This document shows, one piece after another, positions 10,195 through 21,873 of a stretch of 64,000 bases of DNA. The translations under genes and the position numbers were made by a program. This DNA is from Sciurus carolinensis (lineage: Eukaryota > Chordata > Mammalia > Rodentia > Sciuridae). Within the stretch, counting starts at the first letter, position 1. The number at the start of each line of letters is the position of its first letter. The stretch spans positions 93,792,932-93,856,931 of the forward strand of contig NC_062232.1 of the NCBI RefSeq assembly GCF_902686445.1, read 5' to 3'. The notes under the pieces were generated by a model. It saw only the letters and a list, made by a program, of their open reading frames with translations, was not told the origin of the DNA and did no database searches.

Positions 10195-10844
10195 GCCTAC
10201 ATTTGCTTTCCAGGGCTGCCGTAACAAAGTAGTGGAAACTAAGTGACTTAAAACAATAGAAATCTCTTCTCTCATGAGAAGTCCAAAATCAAGGAGTTGG
10301 CAGGACCAGACTCCCTTTAAAACTTCTAGGGGAGGATCTTTCCTTGCCTCTTCTGGCTTCCGGTAGCCCCAGGTGTTCTTTGACTTATGACACCATACCA
10401 CCAATCTCTGACTTCATGTTCACAAGACCATCTTCCTTCTGTGTGCCTCTGTGTCTTCACATGGTATTCTTTTCTCTATGTCTCTGTCTTTTTTTAAGTA
10501 CTAGGGATGGAACACAGGGGCACTTCACCACTGAGCTATATCCCCAGCCCTTTTTAATTTTTATTTTGAGACAGGGTCTGACTGAATTGCCCAGGCTGGC
10601 CTTGAACTTGTGATCCTCCTGCCTCAGCCTCCCAAACTGGTGAGATTACAGTCATGCATCATTGCACCTGGTTTCTCTCTGTCTCTTCTTAGAAGGACAC
10701 CAGCGATATTTGGATTAGCGCTCATTCCAATTACCTCATCTGAATTCTACTACACTGGCAAAGACCCAAATAAGGTTACATCACAGGTACTGGGGCTTAG
10801 GAGTCAAGGTATCATTTTAGGGACACAACATGAACCTGTTTAAC
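10195..10844 (-). mobile_element. MLT1-type MaLR LTR, interrupted by MEN
   Basis: It opens with the reverse complement of an MLT1 3' end (CAGGGCTGCCGTAACAAAGTA) and ends with ACACAACATGAACCTG. An ACCAGCGATATTTGGATTAG stretch matches the internal CCAATATGACTGGTGTCC of MLT1 in reverse. A MEN (about 10491-10671) splits it. Confidence 0.75.
10491..10671 (-). mobile_element. MEN SINE inside MLT1
   Basis: Antisense ID half (ACTAGGGATGGAACACAGGGG) and B1 half. Flanking direct repeats TTTCTCTATGTCTCTGTCTT (10471-10490) and TTTCTCTCTGTCTCTTCTT (from 10672) are consistent with target-site duplication. Confidence 0.85.
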
Positions 10845-11457
10845 AGCATTTCCTGTATTTTAAGTTTGAGGAGCATAAAGTTCTCCAGATCCAAATTGAT
10901 CTCTACGTGGTCATGCTCTCACTTTTTCTTCTTATGATTTTTTTTTTTTTTGGCAAAGAAAAGATGTTTGTACAATTTTTTTAAAAATGTTCATGTTTTC
11001 AATCACTTAATTGACTTAGACAAATGGTATGCCCACCCCCATTGTGTAAGGTCTGCTTACTTTCATTTTTAAAGTGCTCTTTGTCCAAATTCTTTCAGTG
11101 TGACTATGTTTATTTTCACTAGTTTGCAAATATCAGGGGTGAGAGGAAGGAGGGTTCTTGAGGAAGTAGGAAGGACTGACTTACAGATGGGGTGTAGGGG
11201 GAAAGTTTCAGCCCAATGCCTTGACTTGCTAGATCTAGCTAGTGTGGCTATGTTTCTCAGCCCATATCAGGGTCTTTGGGTTGTCATGGTCGGCCCTTCC
11301 ACCCCCAATTCAATACCTAGCTGTGAGTTGCCAACCTAAATTTCTGACTCCTGATAAGTAAATGATAAAGTTGGATAAAAGTAAATTTTCTCAACCTGGA
11401 ATTTACAAACTAACTGAAATCTACAATGTTGTGAGTGAACATGTTTGTTTATATTTG
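10845..11457. other. Unique sequence, no gene seen
   Basis: AT-rich sequence with a poly-T run near 10938-10951. A 79-codon plus frame (11100-11339) has no recognisable features. Confidence 0.4.
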
Positions 11458-12094
11458 CTCACTGTGGCTCCTATAACAATTTACTACCAAGTTGGTGACT
11501 TAAAACAACAGAAATGTATTCTCTGATGGGTCTGGATGCAAGAAATCCTAATCAAGGCATAAACAAGGTCAAGCTCCCTCTGGGGTCTTTAGGGGAACGT
11601 TGGTTCCTTGCCCCTTCCAGCTTTTGGTGGCTGCTCGTCTTTATTGACTTGTACCCTCATCTTTCCAATCTCTTTCCATCTTCATTGCTCCTTTTTTGTC
11701 TGTGTTTTTCACTTTCTTTTCTTTACTTCTTCTTCTTTTTATTTTTTTTTCCTTTTTGGTACTAGAGATTGAATCCAGGGGTACTCTACCACTGAACTGC
11801 ATCCTCAATTCTTTTTATTTTTTGTAAAATAAAAGTTGTTGAGACTGGCCTCAAATTTGTGATCCTATTTCCTCAGCTTCCCTGATCACTGGAAATACAG
11901 GCATGTGCTGCTGCAACCAGGCACTGTGTGTTTCTTATAAAATACTTGCCATTTATTTAGGGTACACCTACATAATCCAAGATGATCTTCTCATCTCAAG
12001 ATCCTGAATTTAATCTCATCTGAAAGACTTCTTTAAAAAGATAAGTTCATGTTCTTGGGTTTTGAGGATTAGGACATGAATATATTGTTTTGAA
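11458..12094 (-). mobile_element. MLT1-type MaLR LTR, interrupted by MEN
   Basis: It opens GTGGCTCCTATAACAATTTA...GGTGACTTAAAACAACAGAA, the reverse complement of an MLT1 end. It is a second, more diverged antisense copy of the same class as 10195-10844, split by a MEN. Confidence 0.65.
11713..11924 (-). mobile_element. MEN SINE inside MLT1
   Basis: T-rich tail, ID half from about 11758 (GGTACTAGAGATTGAATCCAG) and B1 half ending near GCAACCAGG. Similar TCTGTGTTTTTC / ACTGTGTGTTTCTT sequences flank it. Confidence 0.8.
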
Positions 12095-12108
12095 AAGCAC
12101 CATTCATA

Positions 12109-12665
12109 TTTTTATTTGTGCATTATAATCATGCATAAGTGTTGGGATTTGTTGTTACACACTATACATGGTATAAAAATATAATTTGGCCAATATCATT
12201 CCCCAGTATTTCCTTTTCCCTCCCATCCATCTTCCTCCCTGTCCATTTCCTCTACTCTATTTGTCTCTCTTCAATTTTCATCAGATTCCCCTCACTTTCT
12301 TTTCCCTCTTTAGCTTCCATATATGACAGAAAACACATGATCCTTGATTTTCTGAGTTTGACTTACTTTGCTTAACATAATATTCTCAAATTCCATCTTT
12401 TTTTCCTGAAAATGCCATAATGTCATTCTTCTTCATGGCTGAATAAAACTCCATTATGTATATATACCACGTTTTCTTTATCCATTCTTCCATTGATGGA
12501 TACCTAGTTTAGTTATTGTGAATTGTGCTGCTATAAACATGGGTAGACATGTATCACTATAGTATGCCAACTTTAGTTCTTTAGGTTAAATATTGAGGAA
12601 TTGTAAAGCTGGGTCACATGGTAAAGGACCAATGATCTTTAATCCCTTTTTAAGTTCAAAATTCT
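12109..12665 (-). mobile_element. L1 3' end
   Basis: In reverse complement this is the end of L1 ORF2 plus 3' UTR. The plus-strand text GGCTGAATAAAACTCCATTATG and GTATATATACCACGTTTTC is the antisense of the conserved ORF2 C-terminal coding. 5'-truncated and diverged. Confidence 0.85.
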
Positions 12666-12699
12666 ATGACTCTGTAATTAACTTGGTCTTAATAAATGT

Positions 12700-13015
12700 A
12701 CTTTGCACATAAGAGACAATCAGTAAATTTTTGTACTTTTTATTTGGCATTGGAATTATAATAATATGAATGTCTAATATTATTGAGCCCTTACCATATA
12801 GTAAGCATTGTTTCAAGTGTTTTGTGTATCAACTCATTTAATCCTTACAACACTCTTATGAAATAGGATTATCAATCCTATTTTGTGTGAGAAAGCTAAG
12901 ACATAGAGACTCTCAGTAACTTGCTGAAGATCACACAGCTAATTGGTGGTAGGGCTAGGATTCTAATGCAGCCAGCCTGACTTCAGAGCCTATGTTCTTT
13001 ATTGCTATATTTTGC
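12700..13015 (-). mobile_element. MIR, near full length
   Basis: The reverse complement runs through the MIR head, the core ACTTGCTGAAGATCACACAGCTAATT (shown on the plus strand) and the tail near TTGAGCCCTTACC. It is one of the more complete MIRs here. Confidence 0.85.
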
Positions 13016-13525
13016 AAAAGAATCTTTTCCCAATTTTAAAATTGAGGGAGCATCTATTATCATAAGAAACAAAGAACTGCTTGAAAATGTTCCAGATTGA
13101 ATGAGGCTAAAGAGACATGGCAATTAAATGAACTACCTCATCCTAGCCTAGATCCTGAATGGGAAGGAGACAATATGCTATTGGGCCAATTGACAACACT
13201 AGAAAACAGATGGTAGCTTAGATAAAATATTGTACCAATGTTGGCTTTACTGAAGTTAACTGTACTGTGGTATGTAAGGAAATATCCTTCTAGCTAGGAA
13301 ATACACACCAATGTGTTTAGGGACAATGGACCATGATGCATACAACTTACTCTCAAATGGTTCAAGAATTTAGATAGATGGATTAAAATGATAAAACAAA
13401 TAGGTTACAATGTTAATAGCAGGATCTGGTTAAGGAGCATGTGGATATTTTTGTGCTGCTTTATTCTTGTAATTATTCTAAGTTTGAAATTATTTCCAAA
13501 TAAAAAGCTAATTTTTAATTCCATT
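13016..13525. other. Unique sequence, no gene seen
   Basis: AT-rich, with no repeat consensus and no coding potential recognised. Confidence 0.4.
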
Positions 13526-13608
13526 TTGTTTATGGTCCTGGGGATTGAACACAGGATCTCATATTCTTAAGTACATGCTCTACCACTGGCCTACACTCCC
13601 AGCCCATA
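13526..13608 (-). mobile_element. ID SINE
   Basis: Antisense ID: GGTCCTGGGGATTGAACACAGG...CATGCTCTACCACTGG...ACTCCCAGCCC. Confidence 0.8.
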
Positions 13609-13649
13609 AAAAACCAATTTCTCTCTTTCTCACCCTGCCTTCCACCTTC

Positions 13650-13690
13650 TTTTTTTCAGTGCTGGAGATCAATCCTAGTGCTTCCCAACC
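13650..13690 (-). mobile_element. ID SINE fragment
   Basis: Only the 3' third remains (TTTTTTTCAGTGCTGGAGATCAATCC). The rest has been lost. Confidence 0.5.
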
Positions 13691-13814
13691 CAAAACATTA
13701 ATTTTTTTAAAATGTCTGGAACATTCCTTGAGAAACTGGATAGTTCCCTTTCTTTTAAAGATTTGCATTTTGCATTAAATATGCAAATACTACTTTGACA
13801 TCGTTATTCAAACC

Positions 13815-14040
13815 CACTATCATTTATTGTCCACTATGTATTAGAGACAAGTCACATATAAGGTGTTACTTAATAAGCTTCAAACACTATGCTGTTTATT
13901 ACTGATCCCATTTTACTGGTGAAGAAATGAGTCCACAGAGGCTCAGTGATTTGCTTAATGTTAAAGGACTGTGAAGTGACAGAACCCAGTTCCTCTGACT
14001 CCTAGGTCTCTTGCTCTTTAGACAACTCCACAGCTGCCTC
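13815..14040 (-). mobile_element. MIR
   Basis: CCATTTTACTGGTGAAGAAATGAGTCC, CAGAGGCTCAGTGATTTGC and AGAACCCAGTTCCTCTGACTCC are the reverse complement of the MIR core and head. Confidence 0.8.
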
Positions 14041-14295
14041 CAGTTATAAATGGCCTATTTCAACATTTCTGAACGTAGAAATCTTTATTGGCAGCCTGAC
14101 TTTCTGATCAGTGGGCAGAAGGTCAGTGGGATGGTTTCTCCCCTTCTCTGGTTGCTCTAGTGATTATAGCCTTGAGCTCTGAGGAGACTAATAGGGAAGA
14201 TCACACTAAAGGATAATATTTCTGTCTTTGTATGATACATGGAATTAGCATTCACACAAACAGAAAAGGTGGGAATGTTAATATCCTCCTTCATG

Positions 14296-14506
14296 TTTTT
14301 TTTTTTTTTTAATCTTTGGTACTGGGGATTGAAACCAGGGTGCTTAACCACTGACCCACATCCCCAGATCTCTTTATATTTTATTTTAAAACAGGGCTTC
14401 ACTAAGTTGCTTCAGGTCTTGCTGTTTCTGAGGCTGGCCTCACACTTTCAATCCTCCTGCCTCAGCCTCCCAGTGGATTACAGGCATGCACCATTGTGCC
14501 TGGCCC
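14296..14506 (-). mobile_element. MEN SINE
   Basis: Poly-T tail, ID half (GGTACTGGGGATTGAAACCAGG), then the B1 half ending ATGCACCATTGTGCCTGGCC. Confidence 0.9.
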
Positions 14507-14754
14507 CTGGCATTTATTGTATACTGTATATGTACATACCTTGGCTATACTGAGAAGGTATTCAAGACAAACAGCATTATCTGAAAATTTGTGCCATTTT
14601 CTATCAGCCTCATGAAAATAGTAGAGAAGTTTAAGCATGCTGCATAATTTAATTATATTATAACATGACAAACATATAAAGTTTGTTACATGGCAATTGA
14701 AACCTCCTTGTGATAGGATGGACAGCAATCAATCAGTATATTTATTGGATGTCC

Positions 14755-14855
14755 TTTTTTTTCTTTGAAGAGATGGTGTCTCACTATGTTGCCTGGTCTG
14801 GCCTTGAACTCCTGGGCTCAAGCAATCATGAGCAGTGTGTGCTGCTATGTCATGC
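14755..14855 (-). mobile_element. B1/7SL-type monomer
   Basis: Antisense AGAGATGGTGTCTCACTATGTTGCC, then GGCCTTGAACTCCTGGGCTCAAGCAATC. It retains CTGGGCTCAAG, typical of older 7SL-derived monomers, and has no ID half. Confidence 0.75.
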
Positions 14856-14869
14856 CCTGAATGGCTTTA

Positions 14870-15290
14870 ATGTTCATAGCACTCTACCAGGTACAGTGGG
14901 GCATATGATAGATATAGATTCTGTCCCCAAGGACATACAAACTTATTTGGAAATTAATTTGGAAAATGACATAGATGTAAGAGCAGAAAATATTACTATA
15001 ATACAAGGTGATGGTTAGAAATGATATATGCAAAAAGGGCTATTTGTGCCCAGATGGTAAAAAGTCATTATGGTTTATATTACTTGGGGAAAGCTTCATG
15101 AATGAACTAGATCTTGAAGAAGAGTAAGATTTGGATAGCAGGAGAAACGCATTCCAGCAGATGAAGTGGGAAGGCACAGGTTTCATGAGGCAGTATTGAA
15201 TCAGATTGCAAAGAGTCTTGAAGTTGCTCAGTGGAAGGATATTAAAGGTTTTTGAGCCAGTAAGTTACATAATGAAAGCGGTGTCTGTAG
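14870..15290 (+). mobile_element. Ancient LINE-like repeat (L2/L3-like)
   Basis: The order ACTCTACCAGGTACAGTGGGGCAT, GATTCTGTCCCCAAGGACATACAAAC, AGCTTCATGAATGAACTAGATCTTGAAGAA matches a widespread old mammalian repeat. The second copy at 19380-19830 shares this order. Confidence 0.55.
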
Positions 15291-15328
15291 ATGTCCCTGT
15301 AGTAGTGAGTGGAATAGAATAAACATGC

Positions 15329-15497
15329 GTTCTCAACCTTGTCTGCACATTAAAATCATCGGGGCAACTTTACCAAATGCTGATGTCTGTCTCCTAACTC
15401 TGGAGGTTGTCTTTTAATGGCGTGGGATATAGCCTGGGCCTTAAGATTTTAGAAAGATCCCCAAGTATTCCTAATAGCAAAGTTTGAGAACCACTGC
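15329..15497 (+). mobile_element. MER5A-type hAT element
   Basis: It starts GTTCTCAACCTTGTCTGCACATTAAAATCATC and ends GCAAAGTTTGAGAACCACTGC. These are the terminal sequences and size (about 170 bp) of this non-autonomous hAT family. Confidence 0.85.
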
Positions 15498-15908
15498 AAT
15501 GGAAGAAGGAGAAATACTAGCATGGAGACCAGCTCAGAGGCTATACTAACATAAGCCCAAGATCTCCAATACTGGGACTGTTGGAGTGATTGGCAGAGGG
15601 AATGGAGAGGATGGTTTTAATGTTTCAAAGGAAGAACTTACTGAACTTCAGGATAGATTGAACACAGAAAATAAGAGGGAAGATTTAACAGTGACAGCAA
15701 CATTTGTGAACTCAATATCTCATTCGTGGTAGAAATCTGGATGTCAGGGAGGAAAAGTTAGTTTGGGAGTTACAGGAGGATTTTGTTATGTCAAGTACGA
15801 CATGGCAGCAAATTATGCAAGTGATCAGTCAATTGTAAAAAGTGAGACTGGGATTCAGAGGTAAAATCAGGGTTGGAAGTCATCTTCACAGTTGATGGTT
15901 GAAATCTT

Positions 15909-16116
15909 TTTTTTTTTTTTTTTGGTAGCAAGGATTATACCAGGGTACTTAAACACTGAGCCACATCCCCAGCCCATTTTATTTTTTATTTGAGATGGGG
16001 TTTTACTAAGTTGCTGAGGGCCTTGCTAAGTTGCTGAGGCTGGCTTTGAACTTGTGATCATCCTGCCTCAGCCTCCCAAGCCATTGGGTTCACAGGCATG
16101 CACCACTGCACCCAGC
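15909..16116 (-). mobile_element. MEN SINE with TSD
   Basis: Poly-T, ID half and B1 half in antisense. 16-bp direct repeats TGATGGTTGAAATCTT (15893-15908) and TGATGGCTGAAATCTT (16117-16132) differ by one base. Confidence 0.92.
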
Positions 16117-16318
16117 TGATGGCTGAAATCTTGAGAGTAGATGATACCACCTAGGAAAAGGAACATAGTAAGAAAGTCAATGATGAAACCTTAGGAGAGG
16201 CAGAATAATGATTTTGTTTTTATTGTTTTACCTGTCAGAAGGTCCTGAGAGAGTTGAAACATCAAGCAGGAGCAGGAAGAGAAGGGATGCTCAGATAACC
16301 CAAGAAATGGAGGACAAA

Positions 16319-16510
16319 GCTGGGGGTGGTGATGCAGTTTATAATCCCTGCTACTCTGGAGGCTGAGACAGGAGGATAGCAAATTAGAGGCCAACCTGGG
16401 AAATTTAGTGAAACCCTGTCTCAAAATAAAAAATGAAAAGGACTGGGGTGTAGTTCAGTGGTGCAGTGCCCCTGGGTTCAATCCCCAGAAACAAGAAAAG
16501 AAAAAGAAAT
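16319..16510 (+). mobile_element. MEN SINE
   Basis: Sense B1 half (AGCTGGGGGTGGTGATGCAG...AAACCCTGTCTC), A-rich linker, ID half (ACTGGGGTGTAGTTCAGTGG) and A-rich tail. Confidence 0.9.
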
Positions 16511-18526
16511 AGTGAACAAGGGTCTTTCTTCAAGTAGACTATAATCCAGTTGAACAGACAAGTCACGGTACTAGCTGTGACAATCAGTAGATCTGCATTT
16601 GTGCTGAATGTGACAAAAGTGTTCAAAATATTCATGGAAAGGACAGCAAAGTTGAGACAGGCCCCTTAAGGTATGGCTTCCTTTGAACCTGAGTCACCAA
16701 ACAGAGAAATTCCCTTAATTTGCCATATCCTAAGATACTCATAAGAAAATATTGAGATACTTATAAGAAAATATTGCTGACATTTGAGTGGTTATTTGTT
16801 TTAAATGAAGGTGAATCAGATGGTTAATGTAGGAAAAAGATGAATTTAGTCCATCTCAGAAAGACCTGAGAGTCTGTCTTTAGGTTCCATTCATTTAAAT
16901 ATTTAGCACATGAATATGATCAGCATGTTCTACATGGTATATCAAGATTAGTGGGACAATGGCTCAGACAGTTCCTCAACATCCTGGCAGTGCCATGGGG
17001 CAAGTCCCACTGTGCCTTTCAGAATAATTTCAAGTTACTAACCTATGGAGTAGGCACAACCTGTGACATGCCACAGCTTACTGAATCAGCTCATTATTTG
17101 TTTAGTGCCCTACCATTTGTTTGACATTATGTACACACAAGGCTCTATTGAATGGTGAGAGTGTGTTAGCTGGTAGGGTCATAACTGGGGCCTTGGAATT
17201 ACAATCCAAACAACCTGTCACATATTTCAGTCACACATAACAGCAATATAATTCTGTTGCTTTGGAAATAGTTAAAAGCTAGTTTTACAATAAGAAGACA
17301 AGCTCTTGAAAACAGGGAGGGCTGGGTTTGAGGTGTGATTGACAGACTGTCATTAGTATTTGACAGATATTCATGATTGTTTTTTCTAACAGGAAAATGG
17401 GTGATTCTTAAAGTGGTTTTAGATTCTTCTATTTTTTTTTAAAAGAAAGCCTCTTTCTTCAATTTCCCTGGGTAGTGTCAGTAACTGAACTGTTGCCTCT
17501 CAAACCATGCATATGGCCTTGCAGCCTTCAACTGCAGTAGTAATATATCACAAACATTTGGATGTGGGAAGGGGAATGGCCAGAAATAATCATTTAGGTC
17601 ATATGGGTTTTCAGATGCATCTGTTTATGTGTATAGGGTCCTACAGAAGACTGTTTTATTTCAGGGACTATTTTATCCTGATGACAAACTGTAAGCCAGT
17701 GAGTCATTTTCATGGTCTGACATTTTGCTGTAAAACTGCTTGAGGGTGCGTCACTTTAACAGGCTACTTATGTCCTGAAGCAAGTTGCAGGCATCTTGTG
17801 TGACCCACCATAGGTTATATTGGATGATGGGCCTTTATGAGACTGGGTTAAAATGGAAACTTGGATTTTTCAACTTCACTTCAATTGCTTTGTTATAAAA
17901 TTTAATGCTAGTCCTAATAATGGGTAATTTGAGCACTGCAGAATGAGATTGGTATAATCTAGTCATAATGCCTGCAAGAGCTAAATATTGCCATAGTCAC
18001 TTTCCCCTAATCAAAACTCTTTTTTTCATATATCTCTAGATGCCCACTTATAACACTTAATATGCTTCCAAAAAGAATTAGGGAAGTTCTCAGGTTAAGT
18101 TCCAAAGGTTTTTTTTTTTTTTTTTTAAACTCAGAAACAATTTTCCCATATAAACAATGTTATAAATAATGGGCATATTCCCAAACCAGTCCACCCAAGG
18201 CTACTTAACCCACAATGTGCTAAGTAAAGTATTGCACATCATATATAACATTAGCATGAAAAACAAAGTTCAGTTTTAATATGGGAAGACCAGAATAAAT
18301 TCCCCTTTCCTATATGATTTTTTTCTAGTGCTGCCTCATACCCCAACACTCAATCTTTTCTCAGGGAGCATGTTAGATTTCAAGACAGAAGTGGGATCTT
18401 CAGGGGCAGGAAAAGGAAGGAAGTCAGACATTTTTAGGTATTTAATCCTGATCACCCTGTTTTTTCCCCATGATCAGGTAGTGGCCTGCTTGCTTCCCAG
18501 GCAACATAGAGCTTCTTTAAGGATTT
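16511..18526. other. SINE-free unique sequence
   Basis: About 2 kb with no recognised interspersed repeat apart from a poly-T run near 18111-18126. A 78-codon frame (17507-17743) and a 73-codon frame (18328-18549) have no identifiable domains. Confidence 0.45.
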
Positions 18527-19022
18527 TTTTTTTGCATTTTTTAATTTAATCATTTAAACTCATATTAATTGTACAGATTAATGGGTTTCTCTATGATACT
18601 TCCTGATATGCATATATCATACTTTGTCCAAATCCACCCTTCCTAATACCTTCACATGCCCCCTCACATCCCCTTTCCTTTCCCTACTAGTCTCTCTTCT
18701 ACTTTCAGGTCATCATTTTTTGTTTTCTATGTTGTTGATTTTTTAGATTCCACATATGAGAGAAAATATGTGATGCTTGTGTTTCTGGGTCTGGCTTGTT
18801 TTGCTTAACATTATTTCATCTATTTTCCTGCAAATTATATTATTTCTTCCATCTTTATGGCCGAATAATATGCCATTGTGTATATACACCTCATGTTCTT
18901 TATTCATTTATCTGTTCATGGGCACTGAGGCTGCTAATACCATATCCATCCTAATACCAATCCTTGCACGTACCTCTTTTGTAGGCTGACTTTGTTTCCT
19001 TTGAGTATATACCCCAGAGTGG
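18527..19022 (-). mobile_element. L1 3' end
   Basis: Antisense L1 3' UTR and ORF2 tail: TATGGCCGAATAATATGCCATTGTG and GAGTATATACCCCAGAGTGG are the landmarks. Different subfamily in the 3' UTR from 36523 and 49050. Confidence 0.8.
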
Positions 19023-19098
19023 AAACCTTTTAAAAAAGATTAGAAGTTTTATTGATAGCAGTAGTGGAGATAGGGATAACATTTTCTGGCCTGTGCTT

Positions 19099-19207
19099 CC
19101 ACCACCACCACCACCACCACCACCACTACTACTACTACTTCTTCTTCTCCTCATCCTCTTCCTCTTCATTCCCGTCCTCTTCCTCTTCTTCTCCTTGTCC
19201 TTCTTCG
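19099..19207. repeat. Compound trinucleotide microsatellite
   Basis: (CCA)n passes into (CTA)n, then CTT/CTC-rich sequence. It leads directly into the antisense MEN at 19208, in the position of the SINE tail. Confidence 0.9.
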
Positions 19208-19366
19208 TTTTTTGGTACTGAAGACCTCTGAGCTACATCCCCAGCCATTTTTATTTTTGAAAACAGGGTCTCACTAAGTTTCTGAGACTGGCTTTGAAAT
19301 TGCAATCCTCCTACCTTTGCCTCCTGAGTTCCTGGGATCACAGGCACAAGCCACTGTGCCCTGCTG
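19208..19366 (-). mobile_element. MEN SINE, shortened ID half
   Basis: TTTTTGGTACTGAAGACCTCTGAGCTACATCCCCAGCC has an internal deletion in the ID half. The B1 half is complete to CCACTGTGCCCTG. Confidence 0.85.
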
Positions 19367-19379
19367 CACTTCCACTTCT

Positions 19380-19830
19380 GTATGTTCATTCACTCATTCA
19401 GTAACACCCACTGACCAATTCTTAGGTAGCTGGCACTGTGCTCTGCGCCCTGGAGATATAAACATTACTTAGACTTTGAGGGCTTCCCGGTCTACTGAGG
19501 GACACAGGCATAAAACAAACCATTGCAATGCAGAGTGCTACCTGCTGTGATAAGAGTGTTCTACCAGGTGGAGTGGTCAGACAAAAGAGCAGTGTTCTAC
19601 GTGGCCAAGAAAGCTCCACAGAGCAGATAGTAAGCCTAGTCCTGAAGGATAAGGTGTTCAGCAGGCAGACAAGGGACTCTGAGAGGGCATTTTAGGCAGA
19701 GACAAGAATCATGAAATAGAACATTCTGAAAAATAAGAGCAATTTGTTATGAGTCAATCAGAGGTAGGAAATGGGCAATGTTAGGATGTGGGTCTAGGTA
19801 GGGATTTTAAGTGAAATCCTTTGCATTTCA
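19380..19830 (+). mobile_element. Ancient LINE-like repeat (L2/L3-like)
   Basis: TTCATTCACTCATTCAGTAACACCCACTG, AGCTGGCACTGTGCTCTGCGCCCTGGAGATAT, then CCTAGTCCTGAAGGATAAGGTG. Same segment order as 14870-15290. Confidence 0.55.
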
Positions 19831-19996
19831 TCCTTCAGTAATTAATAGGAAATGCTGTGTTCAGAATCATCAGTCTCCTTGCAGTATGGAAAACTGATTG
19901 AAAAAGAGACAAAAGGGAGGCAGAGACTTTTCCGAAAGACAAGAAAAAGGGAGAAAATGTTTTCATTTTGTTATTTAATTAAACAAAAAAAAAATG

Positions 19997-20106
19997 GGTT
20001 TCTTGGTGCCGGGAATTGAACCTAGGGACACTTAACTACTGATCCACATCCCCAACCCTTTTTCTTTTAATTTAGAGATGGGGTCTCACTAAATTGCTTA
20101 GGATTA
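19997..20106 (-). mobile_element. Truncated MEN SINE
   Basis: The antisense ID half is complete. The B1 half stops after GGTCTCACTAAATTGCTTAGG, so the element is 5'-truncated or broken where L1 sequence begins. Confidence 0.8.
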
Positions 20107-20408
20107 TAAATTGTGGTAAAATACATATACCATCAAATTTGCCATTTTAAGCATTTTTAAGTATGCACTGCAGTAAAGTTAGGTATATTTACATTGTGGT
20201 TCAACCAAACAGAACACTTTTCATCTTGCAAAGCTAAAACTCTGTACCTATTGAATACTAACTTCCTACTTCCTCCTCCCCACGTCCCCTGGCAACCACC
20301 ATTCTACTTCCTGTCTCTGTGCCTACCTAGGTACCTCATATGAGTGGAATCATACAGTACTGGTTTCTTTGTGGCTGTCTGATTTAGTTACTTTCACCTT
20401 TAACATAA
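20107..20408 (-). mobile_element. L1 (older) 3' region
   Basis: GTGGTAAAATACATATACCATC, CTTTTCATCTTGCAAAGCTAAAACTC, GGCAACCACCATTCTACTTCCTG and CCTCATATGAGTGGAATCATACAG are antisense landmarks of old L1M elements. Confidence 0.85.
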
Positions 20409-21071
20409 AAGCAATTCATGTTTGTGCTTTAAAAATTCCAAATAACACTAAAATGAAAGGTAAGAGCATAGGATGGATGCCAGATTTTGTTAAAGAAGTT
20501 TTTGATATCTAATTGGGGACCAGCATTTGTTAAATGTATGCCATATGACACTGAATCCTGTGCTCTGCATATTTAATTTATTGCTTAAAAGATAAATGTG
20601 TTCATTAACTCATCACATTTTATCTTTTAATCATCCACAGTCCCCAAGGAGAGGGTCTGACAAGAATTAGAAAAGAGGTCAGGGTTAATGCCATAAACAC
20701 TAGAATATAGACAAGAGTTCCTGAGTCAGTGAGAAGACAGGAGTGTACTCCAGGAACCAAGGAAGCCCAGCCTTAGCCACCAGAAGGAGCAGAGCAAAGC
20801 AGTGGGAGGGCACATAGTCTACATGGACCCAGAGATCACAGAACCCTTCTCAGACACCCTGGTTCCTGAGCTTGAAAGGCTTTGTCAAACATGCTCCCTG
20901 GAGAGGAAAGCATTTTTCTCAAACTTTCTCTGGGTTAATTTAGGGATGCGTGGGATGACCACCAGAAACTTCTGACAGTGCCTTGGTTCTCCAGTACAGA
21001 TACCAATTGACTTGGGTCATACCTATTCCCTGGTCAAATAGATTTGGATCCAGTTCATTCTACAGGCTTCT
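20409..21071. other. Unique sequence, no gene seen
   Basis: No recognised repeat or coding feature. Confidence 0.4.
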
Positions 21072-21087
21072 AAAGATCCACAGCACA

Positions 21088-21287
21088 GCCAGGCAGTGGT
21101 GCATGCCTGCAATTCTAGTGACTGAAGAGGCTGAGGCAGAAGGATCACAAGTCCCAGGACAACCTACCCAACTTAGCGAGACTTTGTCTCAAAATAAAAT
21201 AGAAAGAACAGGAGATGTAGCTCAGTGGCTCAGTGGTAAAGCATTCCTTGGTTCAACCCCCAGTATCCCCCCAAAAATAAAAATGAA
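21088..21287 (+). mobile_element. MEN SINE with TSD
   Basis: Sense B1 and ID halves, with a doubled GCTCAGTG in the ID head. Flanking repeats AAAGATCCACAGCACA (21072-21087) and AAAGATTCATAGCACA (21288-21303) have two differences. Confidence 0.9.
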
Positions 21288-21387
21288 AAAGATTCATAGC
21301 ACATATGAGCTTAATAAAACCTCTGGGAAGTTCATCATAAATAATAACTGTTGAACATTCAAACCATGTTTCCCCAGATATTTTGAA

Positions 21388-21474
21388 CATTATATATATA
21401 TACTTTATATGTATATATATAACTTTTATATCACATATATGTATATATATATACATATACATATGTACATATAC
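21388..21474. repeat. TA/CATA-rich simple repeat
   Basis: Imperfect runs of TATATA and CATATA with local self-complementarity. Confidence 0.85.
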
Positions 21475-21849
21475 TTTTTTTCCTTTTCTCCCTAGCAACA
21501 CATGTATTGGTGTGGTGGGACCCACATGTTCTGTGGAGTAAGAAGTGCCATGAGTAGGCATCTCATCTGTATCAACCATCCAGAAATCAACAAAGGCTGC
21601 CCCTGAGGCAACAACCCAGCTATGCAAGATTCAGAACTGGACTTTAATGAGCAAGTAGTCAAGGAGATGTCTTCATCTTTAAGTGCAGTTAGACTATCTC
21701 CAAGATGCCTGGAATGGTGATTTCGACCAAAAGGTTTAACTAAATTTGAAAACCATTAATTCAAATTCTTCAAGACCAACTGCACAGAACCAGTTCCATA
21801 ATTATTATTGAGGGTTCATTGCCATCAATGTCCAGGATAAACAACTGAG

Positions 21850-21873
21850 CTCTCTCTCTCTCTCTCTTTTATT
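21850..21873. repeat. (CT)n at a MEN tail
   Basis: About ten CT units directly before the antisense ID half at 21874. Confidence 0.8.

Noticed and set aside
18951..19389. Minus-strand frames rich in Arg/Ser/Gly and Glu
   Set aside because: They are translations of the CCA/CTT microsatellite and the antisense MEN.
21253..21627. 124-codon minus-strand frame
   Set aside because: It starts in unique sequence, runs through the TA-rich simple repeat and ends in a SINE; composition is repeat-driven.
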